From Ischnura elegans (lineage: Eukaryota; Arthropoda; Insecta; Odonata; Coenagrionidae): a stretch of 64,000 nucleotides of DNA. Below are positions 1 to 12,720 of the stretch, piece by piece. The notes beneath the pieces were generated by a model, which worked only from the letters and a program-made list of their open reading frames with translations, was not told the origin of the DNA and searched no databases. Positions within the stretch are counted from its first letter, which is position 1. Every line of letters begins with the position of its first letter. The stretch is taken from assembly GCF_921293095.1 (NCBI RefSeq), contig NC_060246.1, positions 87,417,030 to 87,481,029 on the forward strand, read 5' to 3'. A program made the translations under genes and the position numbers.

Positions 1-2864
1 GTCATTAAAAAAAGGGGGTAATGTCAGGCAAAGAGACGCGTCTTTTTATTCTCAACTATCACTCAAAATGAATCGTTGTGGCTGAAAGGCTTTCTTCACA
101 AAATTGGCAAACGCTATAAAAAATAGAACATAGTTTCTTATGGGTAGGAAACTAGGTCGCTGTAGAAAGAAGATAAATTCTGACTGGAGACGTATGAGTT
201 ATGGGTGTTGGAAAGAATGGAGAGGGTAATATTCTTCAAATAGGCATGTGGTGAGCATTGTCGCGGAGAAGATTTTGTAGAGATTCACCGAAAGCATCAA
301 GGGTGGTTAAATGCGAAGTGGAAGCAGATTGAAGTGAAGCTATACGGGCTATCGTTTGGCTAGTGTGTGTATGGTAGGCATAACACAGAGATATTCGACA
401 GAATTAATTCAATACGGGCTGAGGTGATGAGGAAATTAGAGGAACTTAGAGGAAATTAGTGGAGGAGGCGAGCATGTTCACAGGAGAGTGAATATTTTAC
501 CTCTGATATATCTGGTGTTCAAAGAGTCTGTCCATTTCCGTACAAAAAAGCTTATAAAGCTTTTGGAGATGACGATAATTTTTATGGGTATTTTAATTTG
601 GAGTTAAAAATAGAATCCAAAACTTAAATTATTTTGTTTTCGCTTACAAGCCACTCCCGTCTGTCTATAACTCGAAATTTGACCTATATCCTTTCATTCT
701 TGAAAGGGAGTAGGCCTTACAGTGAATTGAAGTAGGCAGTGCTGGAAGGAAAGGGAGGCACCCAGATTACTTCTTTAGTGCTCCATGGAAACCTGCCTTC
801 ATCTATAGAATAGTATAATAATAATCCTTTCATTCGTCCCAAATACTGCAAATACTTTTCTTTTTTAATTTTTTCTTCGTTTACTGTACAACCAATCCCT
901 CTATTATGGATTTGTACCTATTGATATTGCATATCTAATCTTGAAGCTATTCACGCATGCAACGACTAGACTACTTGATGCTCTAGACTTACTGTCGTAT
1001 TTACTTTTACATCTTGAACTTTCTTCATGACCTCTAAACGGTCAATTTCTTGAGTTTTAGAAGATTTTTACCGCGAGAAAAGTGAATATTTGACGTACTT
1101 CCTTATTTTCTCCTTTGTTTTGTGTTTTTACGCTTTAGTTGAATTTTGGTGCTAATCATATGCAAATGATTTAACATTACCAAAATATTTACATAAACAC
1201 GATGTGTGTTCTTGTATTCCCAGTTCAGCATCCAAAGTGTTCTCAGTTCTGTAAGAGAGGGCATATTGTTTCAAATGATTTAATAACCGATTTTAATTTC
1301 TCCTGGTGAATACTACTGATGAATATTTCTCTCTATTTATATCATGTTTGAGGTTTATATATCTCACTGAAAATCTGCATGTCTCTATCTCAAACAAGTG
1401 TTTTCGAGTTATATTCATTCCAAATATTTCCTAAGTGCCTTCCCAACACTGACGTCAGTCAATGGTTTTACGCCCTATTGTACAATTGTACATGGCATAA
1501 ATTCCCTCTGGATTTGTTAGGAGCATCCACAGTCCCACACCAGGGTCAGAGTTCAGTGAAATATCCCCTGCACTCCCAATTTTGGAACCCAACTCCCCAG
1601 ATTCGTGATGGGAGACCAAGCGATGACATCCAGCTGGAAAAGATTTAATTTCATTTTTTTTCTCTCATGCCCCGACCACTCGCGATGGCTCGGAAGTTGG
1701 TGGTTAACGCAAACGCCCGCCGTAGCTCGCCATTTTTCGGGGACAAGCGTAAATTTTAGTTCCCATCCCTCACCGCCAGGAGTCCTCTTTATTCCCTCCG
1801 TGCTCTCATTTTTTTCCTCTTCTCCCCGAGGACCTCTCGTCGTCGCACCCTTAATGACAGGCCATTTGTGGGTCGCTTTTGTCGTCATCTCGTCAGGTAT
1901 TGATTTCATTCCATGCGAGTTCCCGGGATGCTTTGCAACCGCTAAACATTTTTATTCGTTGCTCCCCTCGGGCTAACTGGTGGGTGGGATGAGTGAAAAA
2001 GATTTATATACATATGAAAAAACGGGCCTTCGGAGTGGCTCTCCTCTCTTTTCCTATACGTTCTCCAAACAAAAGAGCCGCGAAATGGAATGATTCATGT
2101 CGGTCCAGCCCCACAATTAGAGTCCCCATTACGTTAAATTTTTTCTCTCCCTCTCTATTTCACGGGTGTTTGCTTCGCGAGATCCGCACACTTGTGTGTT
2201 TTTTTGAGCTAGAGAAATTCTTCCTTTTATTTCGAATGATTAAAACAAATTTCCCTTTTTTTCGTGCATCTTTTTTTACCTCCTGAATCTTTGGTGTCCC
2301 TCTTCGTCGTGCATAATGTTCCACCGCAATCCGCATATCACTGTCCGCGTAAAAAAAGATTGAAGTAGCTCTTTCCCAGCGTTCACTTTGATTTCCTACC
2401 CATGCTAACGGTCGCGGGAGCAAGCCTTTATCTTCGCCATGCCCTGCCTAATTTCCCTACCGGGATTTATTTTTTTCGTCACTTTTCCAGCTACTGCTGG
2501 TAGAAGTTATTAAGAACTCGTCAATCATATGTCGGAGAGAGTATGTGGGAGCGCAACTTTTGATGATAGTTCATCGTGACAGTTTCGTTTCATATTCGAT
2601 GTCAAAACCTTTATCCATCTCGGCTACGTACGTGAAAGTATTTTGTGTAACTCATGATATTTTGCCCTGGCGATGTTCACATTTTACTTTTTTCTGTCTG
2701 TTGTTGTAACTGTCTCTCTGAATTCTTTTTTCTCTGATATTCCTATTTGAATCAAGCTCAAAAGAAATTGCTTTTATAACAAAAAATCACAATTAAAAGT
2801 GACATGGGCCTCTCCAAGTGGATGAATTTCCTAACCGTCTCCAAGAGGTAGGCAAGTTTTTATA
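1..2864. other. No gene seen; AT-rich with a C/T-rich patch
   Basis: AT-rich non-coding DNA. A CpG- and pyrimidine-rich patch at about 1620-1980 keeps frames open on both strands at once, but the peptides are low complexity and unrecognised. No repeat pair or splice-flanked exon was found by eye. Confidence 0.6.
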
Positions 2865-3012
2865 GTTAAAAATAATATAAAAGAACTTTGTTATATTCCA
2901 CTCTTTATTTCAAATGGCCTGACCTGATGATAAAATGATATGCTGAAACCCGGGTCGTACCATTTGAAATAAAGTGTGATGTGTAACAAATTATTTTTAT
3001 TTTATTTTTAAC
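2865..3012. mobile_element. Fold-back element with hammerhead-like core
   Basis: Inverted arms at about 2865-2917 and 2960-3012 pair over some 50 bases. The best part (CTTTATTTCAAATGG against its complement) is perfect apart from one indel, and the outer part is A/T-rich. The 42-base loop holds CTGATGA at 2924-2930, GAAAC at 2945-2949 and GTC at 2954-2956. AC before CTGATGA can pair with GT after GTC, then an internal loop leads into the long arm stem. This is the order of a hammerhead ribozyme with an extended stem I. The stem II segment (2931-2944) pairs poorly, so the copy may be decayed. No protein is encoded. Confidence 0.85.
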
Positions 3013-6000
3013 ATGAGATAGTTCCACTAGGTAACGCCGTAGACCGTGTCTTACAAGTTTTAATAGTTTCAAATAAGTGAAACCTTCACCTCAGGTTTCA
3101 TGGAATTTAGCGAGACCTCCATTTTAAAGGCCTGCAGCTTCACGAAAAAAAATCCTAATGACTGCATAGAAAATAATATGAATATGCTGAAATTAAATAA
3201 TAAATTGTTACCAAAATGAGCCGAGGTCCAATTGAGACCAGACCCGATACTGCAACTACACATACTTAACTGTTATGTGCAACGGAAATATGCCTTGCGC
3301 ATTTATATCGGGTAAATCAAAGTAGGGCTTTTCCCTGACGGTCGTCTGCTGCGATACCTTATGGCCGTCCTCTGGTTGTTCGATTTGTTTCTCTTTCTTC
3401 TTAGTTAAGCAATGAGCAATGACTTTACATTTAAAAATTAATCTTAATTGCGTAGGTACATTGCAGCTTTTGGTGCTCTCCATTTAATTATTTTTCATTA
3501 TTGTATCATTCTTGATGCGAATTGGTGATCTGTGAGTTTCTGCTATTATCCCGTCCTTCTACTTAAAGTATGCATATTTGCATGCTGTGTGCATCTTCTC
3601 TGCATCATCATGATACTATTCTAAAGTTTCTTTCTGATAAACACTTTTCTTAAGCTATATTCTGTGAGTGAATATTTCTCATGTTGATGAAGGTTGCTAA
3701 TTCAACTTTTCCTTTTTTGAGCTTATTCCCTTTAAAATTTAATAAATATTTGCCCTTTGCATAATTTTCTGCAATTTTAAGCTAGCACTTTCAATAAGTT
3801 GTCTTTTTTTTAGCAGTAACTAATGAAAGCCTACGTAAACCAATGGTTGATAGAAATTTTTGTTGCAGATGTATGAACTAGTATTTTTATGAAAGGGTAC
3901 GATTATTTTCCCGTAATTTTTAGCTGCGTATGAGAGCTGAAGTTATAAACGTACTGTAGTGATACTTCGTACTGCTGAAATTATGGTTATATCCTGCTAA
4001 CGATTTCGGTCTTGCATGTAACTCCATCAAATTTGCATTAAATAACCGTAAACCTTTCGATATGTGTTTCATTAGCCAATAATACGCTCGCGTTTTGTGA
4101 TCGTCAATTTTTCTTTGGGTCAATTTGTTATTAAAGCAATTTCCTTATGCATTTTAATGAAAGTGCCGTACCTTTTTTGGGAGAAATGTAAATGATGAGC
4201 CATAAAGGTTTGTATGTTAATTATTTCGCCATTTGAGCCCTTATAAATTAGAGAGCTTCAACGCTTTTTGAATTAACTCCTGACAGAATTCAATTAGTAA
4301 ATGTATTTTATTTCTTAATCAGTTTGAAAAAGAGTTTAATTAATTTGGTAGGCTCTTCATTACAAATTATTTGTCCATTATTTACTTTTTTCGTTTTAAA
4401 ATGCACTGTTCCATTTCATTGCATTTATACGTAGAGTAAACTTAACCTAAATTTTTACAATATCAACAATTCTCATTATCACAAATTGGATTGTTTTATA
4501 TTTCGATGCATCCCGTGTGTTGAAAAATTTCTCTTAGATATTTCAGTAAAGTGCTACATGTGTTGATTACAATATCGTTACCTCGCGAGATATTTATGTA
4601 GTTTCTTGAGGGCGGTAATGGTTGTGGTGATATCTTCTGTCAGCTTCAGACCTCGGGTGAAGGCCTTTCACATGACCAAAACAAAATCCTTGTGGAGCGA
4701 GGTGGTCCCTGGAAATAAACCGATCTGTTATAAACGCACGTACCTGTGACGTAGTCCAGTGTACCATAAACTAACCAAAATAACCTTGAGTCACTGATCG
4801 AGTTAGTGAATCTTTGCTCGACAGTTTACTGACGACTTGAGAATTATGGCTATCATCTTGCATACTGATTATCAGTTGTTTGCGAGATGCCTTACATTGC
4901 ACGAAAATTAGTTAAAACGAAGGTGATGTGAGTTCTATCATTTGCGTTTCCGTTTTTCCGAACTGTATTAATTATATTTTGTTTCTCTGTAAATTCTTGT
5001 TCTTTTGGTGCGACGCGACGCATCAATTGCTAACAACTCATTGTAATTACTGTTACGGAAATGTTACGCATATCATTTGTAAATATCACGACCTTATCCC
5101 AGTTGAGTTTATGTGTGTATTATCACATTTGATTCTTATTATTGGCAAAAAAACTCACTCATCAAATATAATGAAAGCCGGGAAAGGAAATGCTAACTCT
5201 AGATTTTTGTTTACCATATAGAATTTATCATTGCATATCCATTATGTGTTTGAACTGTTATCAAACTGTAAATTAAACTTTTCTGAAATGTATTGACTAA
5301 ATTTGTAATGTATCAAAAAAAATTCCCTCTTTACAGGTGACTAGCGAGATTTTCTTCTTTATTTCAACCTCCTAACGAAGTCGCATCTGTTGTGGTGCGA
5401 ATCCTCTTAAGGCTGGCTAGAGCTAATTTTGGTAAGTGTCTGCCCTTGATAATTGCATTATGTTGATCAATAAGGAATCCCTTAATTGTGAGTAATTTAG
5501 GGGTGTCAACCGTTGCGAATAACATAATCACCGTTCAGGTAAATTTTATATGTAATTTTTTCTGTCTGTGTCATGAACAAGGGTCCCCTATTTCTTTTTT
5601 CGCTTTCGCTCCTCGATGTACGGGCATCTCTTTCAATCTCTATTGCATGGAGGGGCTTCAAGCCCGGGAAGTGTCTTTCATTGATCATTTGTTTCTTTCA
5701 TTGAATCGAAGTGATTGTGTTGAAAGGCTTGTAAGTCACATAGGCCAACAGAGGTTGGAAACAATGAGCATGGCTCCTGGTACGGCTTTCCACCTCAAAT
5801 ATGTGTTTCTCGGAGAAGGCGGCAGACGAATTGCTTTTTAGGCATTGGGTGAATTTATCAGCGGTGTGACTAAAAAAAAGCGTGTATTCCAGAAAGGACT
5901 TTGGCTGATTCCCGTAAATTCCAATTTATACCCGCTTCCTCTGTGGATTCTTGCTGACATCAACCATTCAAAACCCTTATCCGTGACACTTTTCGATTTC

Positions 6001-7678
6001 GGCTGCGCCGTAATTAAGCGATGTGAGTCCAAAGTACGCGTATCCTTTCATTATCTCATTCCACGTACATTGTTGTGGATCCTGTTGATTCGAGCGGGGG
6101 CTGTCAAGCCTTCTTCGAAAAGTTGTACCTCGAAATTGTTTTCTTCCGCTGGACCCCGCTTATTCCGTGGAGAGAGGTTAAACTCTTATTTGCATTCGAG
6201 TTTCGATAAGGTAACCTTTTATTTCGTCTCTCAATTTGACGCAGTCAGCCGGCAACTTATTTCCTCAAGGTCGTCACGTAACAACTTTATTCGCTGCAGC
6301 TCTTAATGACCAGCGTCATTAACGCGAGGGCGAATAATGGGGCAAGCCTTCGCTCCCGTCTGCAGTATTTAGAAGCGCCCTTGGAAAAAGAATCGGTCGA
6401 TTTCCCTTTCGCTTTCCTGTTAGCGTAGTTACTCTCCTCCATTAGTTAGCGAAAACGGTGGAAAGGGTGATAGGATTTGAGGAAATATGAGCCAACGGTC
6501 GATTCCTCCAAAGAGAAGCATTTTCTCCCCTCCCTCCCCCTTTCCTTCCCACAGCAGAGCCTTTTTGTCTCTCTTTACTTTCATTTTGGCATTCAATTTC
6601 CTCTCAGCCTACTTGACCGCCCCGATTCCATTGACACTTCTCTACGTTCCATTCACTCCGCTTTTCCTTCTGAAGCTTGACGTTTCGGCATCAGGGTTTT
6701 TCCTTATTGATCATAAAATTCACGAATATTACAAAAGAGGATCGTCAAGTTGGTCCCTAAATGTGTTGTCACCCACCGCGCATTTAGATGTGTTTACAGA
6801 AGTCGCCACTCGCGTCGCTGATGGACAAATTGATCCGTGTTTCCCGGGGAAATAAGGTATTGTTAGGGGTGTCAACTGAAATTTTCGTTCACGATGATGT
6901 GATTTATCAAATTTATAACTTTTCTATGCCATATCTCGCAGTAACAAACATTTAAGTGCTAAATATAGGAAAAAGTGGATCCCATTTCTCTCATCACCGC
7001 GCAGCGGACATTTTGGAAAACCGATTAAAATGCGACCGAAGTGGCAACAGAAATCAGCCTTCAATGAGATGGAATTTGGCCGCCTCTATGCAATCTCCTT
7101 GATAAAGTTACTGTCGTTACGTGGACCTACATGTAAGCGTTTTCAACATCTCTTCGATTGATTTCTACCGGCGAGAATGTTATGGTTTACGGAGTTAGTA
7201 TTTCAGAATATTGTTTTCGCCGTCGCTATCTTACAAGGTTTATATACAGCGAGGATTTGAGGAATTTTAATGGTTGAAGGGGTATCATTTTACACGTGAT
7301 GTTCTTGTTAGAAGACTTTAAATCATAATCCTTAGCATACTCATCTACTGCTCTGGCTGCCTGAGTGGAATTTTTCTTAGATAGAAGTTTTTAGAAGACT
7401 TTTTTCCTGATGAGTTAGATTTCTTATTTGAGTTGTTTTGTTTGAATTTAATTCTAATCGCCCATTTTAATTTACAGTTAACTTCGATTCTTAAATAAGG
7501 GAATAATTTATCATGTGTGGGAATTAAATTAATATACTTTGAGTCATACAAAACGATCCTCCCTATCACTACCCTCTCCTTGCAACATTTCATTCATGTA
7601 TATTTTGTAAAAATATAAAGAAAAATATTGCCTTATTCTTTGACTCCCTTGCATACTTTCATTTGCATTTTTAACGTT
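3013..7678. other. No gene seen
   Basis: AT-rich to about 5330. From 5560 to 6860 the DNA is mixed and C/T-rich in places, with chance frames, including two end-to-end frames at 5488-5841 and 5845-6306 that show no domain and lack good splice sites. Nothing else supported. Confidence 0.6.
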
Positions 7679-7918
7679 GATTTGTGTCTTGAAGTGTGGG
7701 TCTTTCAGAATTTAAATGCAAAATATTTGGACAAACTTTCGGTATATTTTTGTGCCTTCATCAGGGAATTTTATTTTTATTTACTTGCTTCTTTTTTATA
7801 TTCAATAAAAATCACATTTATCGCAAAAAATCCGTGACGAGGGCATAAAAATATACCGAAACATTGGCCATATATCTTGAATTTAATGAGGAAAGACCGA
7901 CACTTCAAGACACTAATC
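7679..7918. mobile_element. Fold-back element with two head-to-head hammerhead-like motifs
   Basis: Arms at 7679-7756 and 7842-7918 are reverse complements at roughly 80% identity, and weaker pairing continues inward to about 7800. Each arm carries the motif reading outward. On the minus strand CTGATGA (7764-7758) is followed by a hairpin with an AAAA loop, GAAA (7740-7737) and GTC (7732-7730). On the plus strand GTGACGA (7834-7840) is followed by a GGCATA/TATACC hairpin, GAAAC (7858-7862) and GCC (7867-7869). The plus copy has lost the first C of the core and the U of the cleavage triplet. No coding sequence; probably a non-autonomous element. Confidence 0.85.
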
Positions 7919-10900
7919 AGTGTTAAATATTAAGGTAAAGGAAAAACTTAAGTTTATTAGTATTTTTATATATTCCGATGATAGCTGTTTTCAATCTTTC
8001 TGTGGTTGGACCGCCTCGCGTGGAGGCCCCATTAACACGAGCCTCCGCTGTGCGTTCCGGCGTCGAGGTCAATTACCACCACCCGCTTGCTCCCCCGGCT
8101 GCTTCTCCCAATCCAGCCGATATTTCCCTTGACCCACTCGCTGCTATGTGTGTGTGTGCGCGCGCGGGGGCTGTATTGCCTCTCGAATCGCCCCCAACAC
8201 GTTCCGTGGCCATCCACTAACGCCCCCTACCCACCCTTCGCCCTTCCTCTTCCTCGCCATGCGGAGCAATTCGCATCATATCGAATATACCCCGCACTCA
8301 TCCCATCTGGCCTCCTTGTAATGTCTTCTTCCCAAAGAGACACCATATCCAGCACTTCGTCGTATAATTTGTAATTAATGCGTACGATTTTTATGAAAAT
8401 GGGTTCACCGTTTGGAATAACCCGGTATATTGAAAAAAGCAGGTTGTAGGACAAGCAAAACCAGTGAAGATGGAATCTTTAGAAATAATGGTGTGGAAAT
8501 GTAAAATCAATAGAAAGGAATCGAGGAGGTGCCATGAAAAGTATGTTATGGAAGCCAATCTAAAGAAAGCGCTAATGCTATTTAGTTATATTAGTAGGGC
8601 TTAACTCAAATGATTTGGCCGGAATCTGCCACTGGTAGTAGAATTCAGTGAAATAATTTTTGCCTCAGCAAATTAAAGTATACACAAGTTATAAATCATG
8701 CATTTAATGAGTACAATCACCGTCATGCCGTTAGAAATGACAAGAAGTATTAAAACGGCATAGAAAGCGACTAGCTGAAAAAATTACTGTAGAAAATGCT
8801 AAGATTATTTTTTACTTCGGCTCAACCAAAGAATTTTCTCCCACCAGAAAGTTTTTGGGGAACACTTCTAATGTGCCTCACAGTTGGTAATTGGGCGCGA
8901 TTGGACTTCATTGGTAATTGCTAGATGAATCCAACTGAGAGGGTACTAAAGAATAGATGGGGCTCCTGTTAACCTTGCCTACACTCCAAGTATCAGTTGC
9001 ATCTCTGAGTTTCTCTATAACCCTTGTTGGGTAGAATAGCTTCTGGTTTTGGCTACCTTCTTAATGAGAGATCGGCATTACTTCCTGTTTTGCAACTTAG
9101 TACTTGTTATGTTATATGATGTATTCATCTTCTTATAAATTTAAACGCTCAGTCCCACATTTGAGAGAAAATGATGGGGAGATTTCACTTGGATGTATAG
9201 GAAAAAAACTAAATATATAAAAAATGTTAAAGGAAGCTGAGTGTGGGAATATTTTCCATTGGAACGTAAAAATTATTCCACTATTTTTATTTCATTCTCG
9301 CATTTCAATTTATTCGAGGATGTAAGCTTTATTTAGTCCTTTTCTCTTCCACCTCCCTCTCATTTTCTTGCTGCGTAATTGGATCGGAGGTGCTGAAATC
9401 AGGACCAACCTTTTTTTCCTTCCTTTTTTTTAAGAGAAGTAGCGTGTTTTAGGAAATTTTCAGCGTTTCTGGGATTAAAGAATTAAGAGGCTTTCGTCGC
9501 GGATGCTAACTCAAGGGAAAACACAACGAGGGGCGGGATTAATGTACTCCTCCGCTTTGGATAAGTTGATTAGGGGAAATCTTTTTTTTTCTTCGTGCGT
9601 TTCCTCGTGAGTTTCATGAGTCGTTCGTCTTTCTTTAGCTACCCTGTCGTCTTCCCGTCTTTCCTTCATCCTTAAAGAAGAGGATATCGAAATAGAAGAG
9701 GGTATATGGTTTGCGTAGATTTGTGTGTTGCTGATACGATCGCTTTGAGGAAAGAGGAAAATACTAGGCTTGATGACCTTTCGATAAAGGTTTGGAGAAG
9801 CTAAGATTTAGAGGGTGGATGAAGATCGAGGAAGATGTGTATAAATTGCTCGAAATCTTCAATAAATTTGACACATGCAAAGTATATCGCTAATTGGGAT
9901 AGTGAGGGTTAGGGGTGATGGAGTGAGGGCTAACCGGGGAGGGAATTCCTGGCAGATTTTAGGGTGCGGTTAATTAGAAAAATTCTTTTAAAAAAGCTAT
10001 GTAATTTTTCTAGGTAAATTATTTAAATAATATATTAAACTATCAATTTAAAAATAATATTAATAAAACTTCGCTATTGCAAACATACAGTGTGTAATTT
10101 CAACTACCGCGTCTCAAAAAATCGTATCCGGTTGTATGATATAAGGTGGGGGAGGTGGAGAAAAGGAGGGGCAAACTGTTTTTTACCCCACTGTCAAAAC
10201 TACTCGTTCCGGCCCTGAGTTGAATGTAAGGTAAACGAGGAAGGCTAAGAAAGAGAATGCAAGTCATGTATAGAATGAGAAGGAATATATCTCATCGGCA
10301 ATTGAAGACGAATGTTCTACTTGTTAGGTAAAACAAGATAGGGTGATTCTCAAAATGCTCCACTTAAGCCAACTGAAATCGGTAGAGTTCCTCTTATAAA
10401 CATGATTCGTTGTAATTCCCTTTAATAAGAAAATAACTATTTGTAGCTTTTGTTAAAATATTTTATTTTAATTTTTCCTGCAGATTAAACTTATACATCG
10501 TTGTAACTTTCTCGTGTAGTCTTAAACAGGAAACAAATTAACTATTTACTCTCAGGTATTCGCTTCCGGTATTCGACTGTGTGAACTCTCTCGGCAAATA
10601 GGATATTTATTATTGCTGTCGTTGCAAATTGAACTCTTCCTTCATGTATTTTGTTCTTCTTACCCTATCGTCGTTGAATAGCATAATGTTATCGGTTCTC
10701 TACCTTTAGTTATCTGTACCCAGTTCCCTTCTCGGTCCCTTTTTTCGGCTCATTCTTCTTTCAGCCTCTTTTCTTCGCTTCCGGCTAATGAACACACCCT
10801 TCACAGAATATACCTCTTCTCTTCTCCCTACTTCTCCTCCTCCGTCGTTCACTTTGCGGTCTTTCCTTTTCTTTTGTTTGTCTACTCCTTCGCTTGCACG

Positions 10901-11969
10901 CAAGACGAATTATTTGAAGAAAGGGTCTTTTCCTCCAAGCTTTCCTTTTCTCCATTTTATTTATTTTATCGCTTTTTCCAGCTAAGTTCTCTTCTTTCCT
11001 TTCTTTTTTACTCCCCATTTCCTCTCGTTTATCTTCTTTCTTCATTTTCTCTCGGGTATCTTAGTGAGGCAAGCTTGGGAGAAAGAGGATTTCCGATAGC
11101 ACTGCGGTGGATACTCTCTGCTCGGAATTGGTACTTTTTATCAAGGGATGATTTTTCCAGTAGTGAAGGGATTGTAACCATGCTTACATGAATTCACTTC
11201 AATTCATGAAGTGTAATTTCTAATTAAAATCGTAAATCGATACCCAGAGTTTATTTTATTTTATTTCAATCGCTTATCCCTTATTACCCCTTTACTAACC
11301 CTTATATCACCACGGTACGAAAAGGTTTCCGACTCTGGATGTAGAGGATAAACTTCGGTGAGAACAGGATCCGAGTGATGAAAGTATGAATCTCAGTGCG
11401 TGCAATGTTCGGTGGGACTTGATGGAATTTGTTCATTGTAGACCACATGGTTACCTATGTTGGACCTTAACTTTGTTATGCCTCGCATGATCTAGTCCCA
11501 AATGACATTAGCAGTTTTACGTGTTTTTTTTGTCTACCTTAATAACGTGGCTCACTGATATGAACACGATGAGAAATTTTTGTATCGTAAAAATGTTAAC
11601 TAGGGAAACTGATAAAGCTCTGATTGTACCTCTGAAGACATAAAAAATTAAATTATTTGCTGAGGTTTAGGCATCTTTCAGGTTATCTGCCGGTATTCAT
11701 TAGATTTCTGAAAAAAGTGGGCCCTCAAAGATGATATCATTGTGAAGCAGTTTTTCTATCAAGTATTTTTTTGTTATTCCTAGTGAAGCATTATAGATAC
11801 TAATCATTCTTACCGATCTCGAATAATGATTTTGGTTGAGTTTATTTAATTAGTTTTTATCTGTGAAAACATTAAAAAAATTGAATCTGTAGAACCTTCT
11901 AAATCCAAGGATTATTTTCTTACTTTCATCAAGTATTGTACTGTCTGAAAATTAAAAAGGTGTTGCGGT
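7919..11969. other. No gene seen; C-rich patch and C/T tracts
   Basis: Holds a C-rich patch at 8000-8290, AT-rich DNA to 10690, and a strongly pyrimidine-rich stretch at 10710-11050, where both strands give Ser/Phe- or Lys/Arg/Glu-rich frames typical of simple CT composition. Confidence 0.6.
8147..8166 (+). repeat. (TG)n(CG)n microsatellite
   Basis: Six TG units run straight into CG units, inside a C-rich patch (about 8000-8290). Potential Z-DNA-forming alternating purine-pyrimidine run. Confidence 0.95.
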
Positions 11970-12720
11970 ACATTCACCTCTTCATTGTTTTCCTTTCAAT
12001 CCTCTCCTGCCATGTCCTCTTTATGGGTCCATTATTCCGAACTGTAAGCGTGCCTCGACCAGCGTATCCACCCCTTAGCGCACTTATCCACCCCTCGTAA
12101 TACCCAGCAGCTGACTTCTCGCCTCTCGCGCCGTCGCGAAAAAAAGGTCCGCATAGCGGCGCACCCGATGTCCCTAAGCACGTGCTAACAAGGGCGTCTC
12201 TCGCCAGCTCCGCTCTCTGATCGTCAGCTGTCTTTATGGCACCAGCGATCATCGCCGCCGTTCGGCCTCTTTTTTGTCGCAATCGGTCCTCGTGTCCCGC
12301 CCCTGCGATTATCATGTTGGTCCATCTCCCCCACCTGTTCCTTCGAATTAACTCTATAATCTCTTTGAATGCCCTTGGCATTGTCGCCCGCTCACGTTGA
12401 TCGCGATGCTCTGCATTATGCTCGTGGACTTTTTTGCTAGCTCACCGTGCGACAACGCTCTCATCATCACAGCGGCATTGTGGACGCAAAGGTGGGGCTT
12501 CTCTCTTTCATTGCTTCTTCGGATATCCCACGTTCGTCGTGGTGGATTGGCAGCCTCTGTAATTTCGTCGGTGGTGAGGTTTGCCTCGTTGCCGATACAT
12601 TCCCTTACAGGTGCAGCATAGAAGATTAATCTAAGAGCCTGATGTATAGGTATCTTATCCAATGTACTCCATTTTTCCGAAACATTCAAGTTGTCACTGC
12701 AATTCGTAGTCACTCGTTGT
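11970..12720 (-). other. CpG-rich block with two long overlapping open frames, unrecognised
   Basis: This 0.75 kb block is clearly more CpG-rich than both flanks. On the minus strand two frames of 119 and 135 codons (12713-12354 and 12381-11974) overlap by 28 bases in different frames. Their peptides are not low complexity: the second repeats a MIIAGAG/MIAGAIK motif. I recognise no domain, see no clean splice pair joining them, and other frames are also open on the plus strand. It may be a decayed mobile element or unmethylated regulatory DNA. Not called as a gene. Confidence 0.3.

Noticed and set aside
6670..6710. CCCTGATGCCGAAACGTC on the minus strand, resembling a compact hammerhead core
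   Set aside because: There is no room for a stem II between CTGATG and CGAAAC and no flanking inverted arms.
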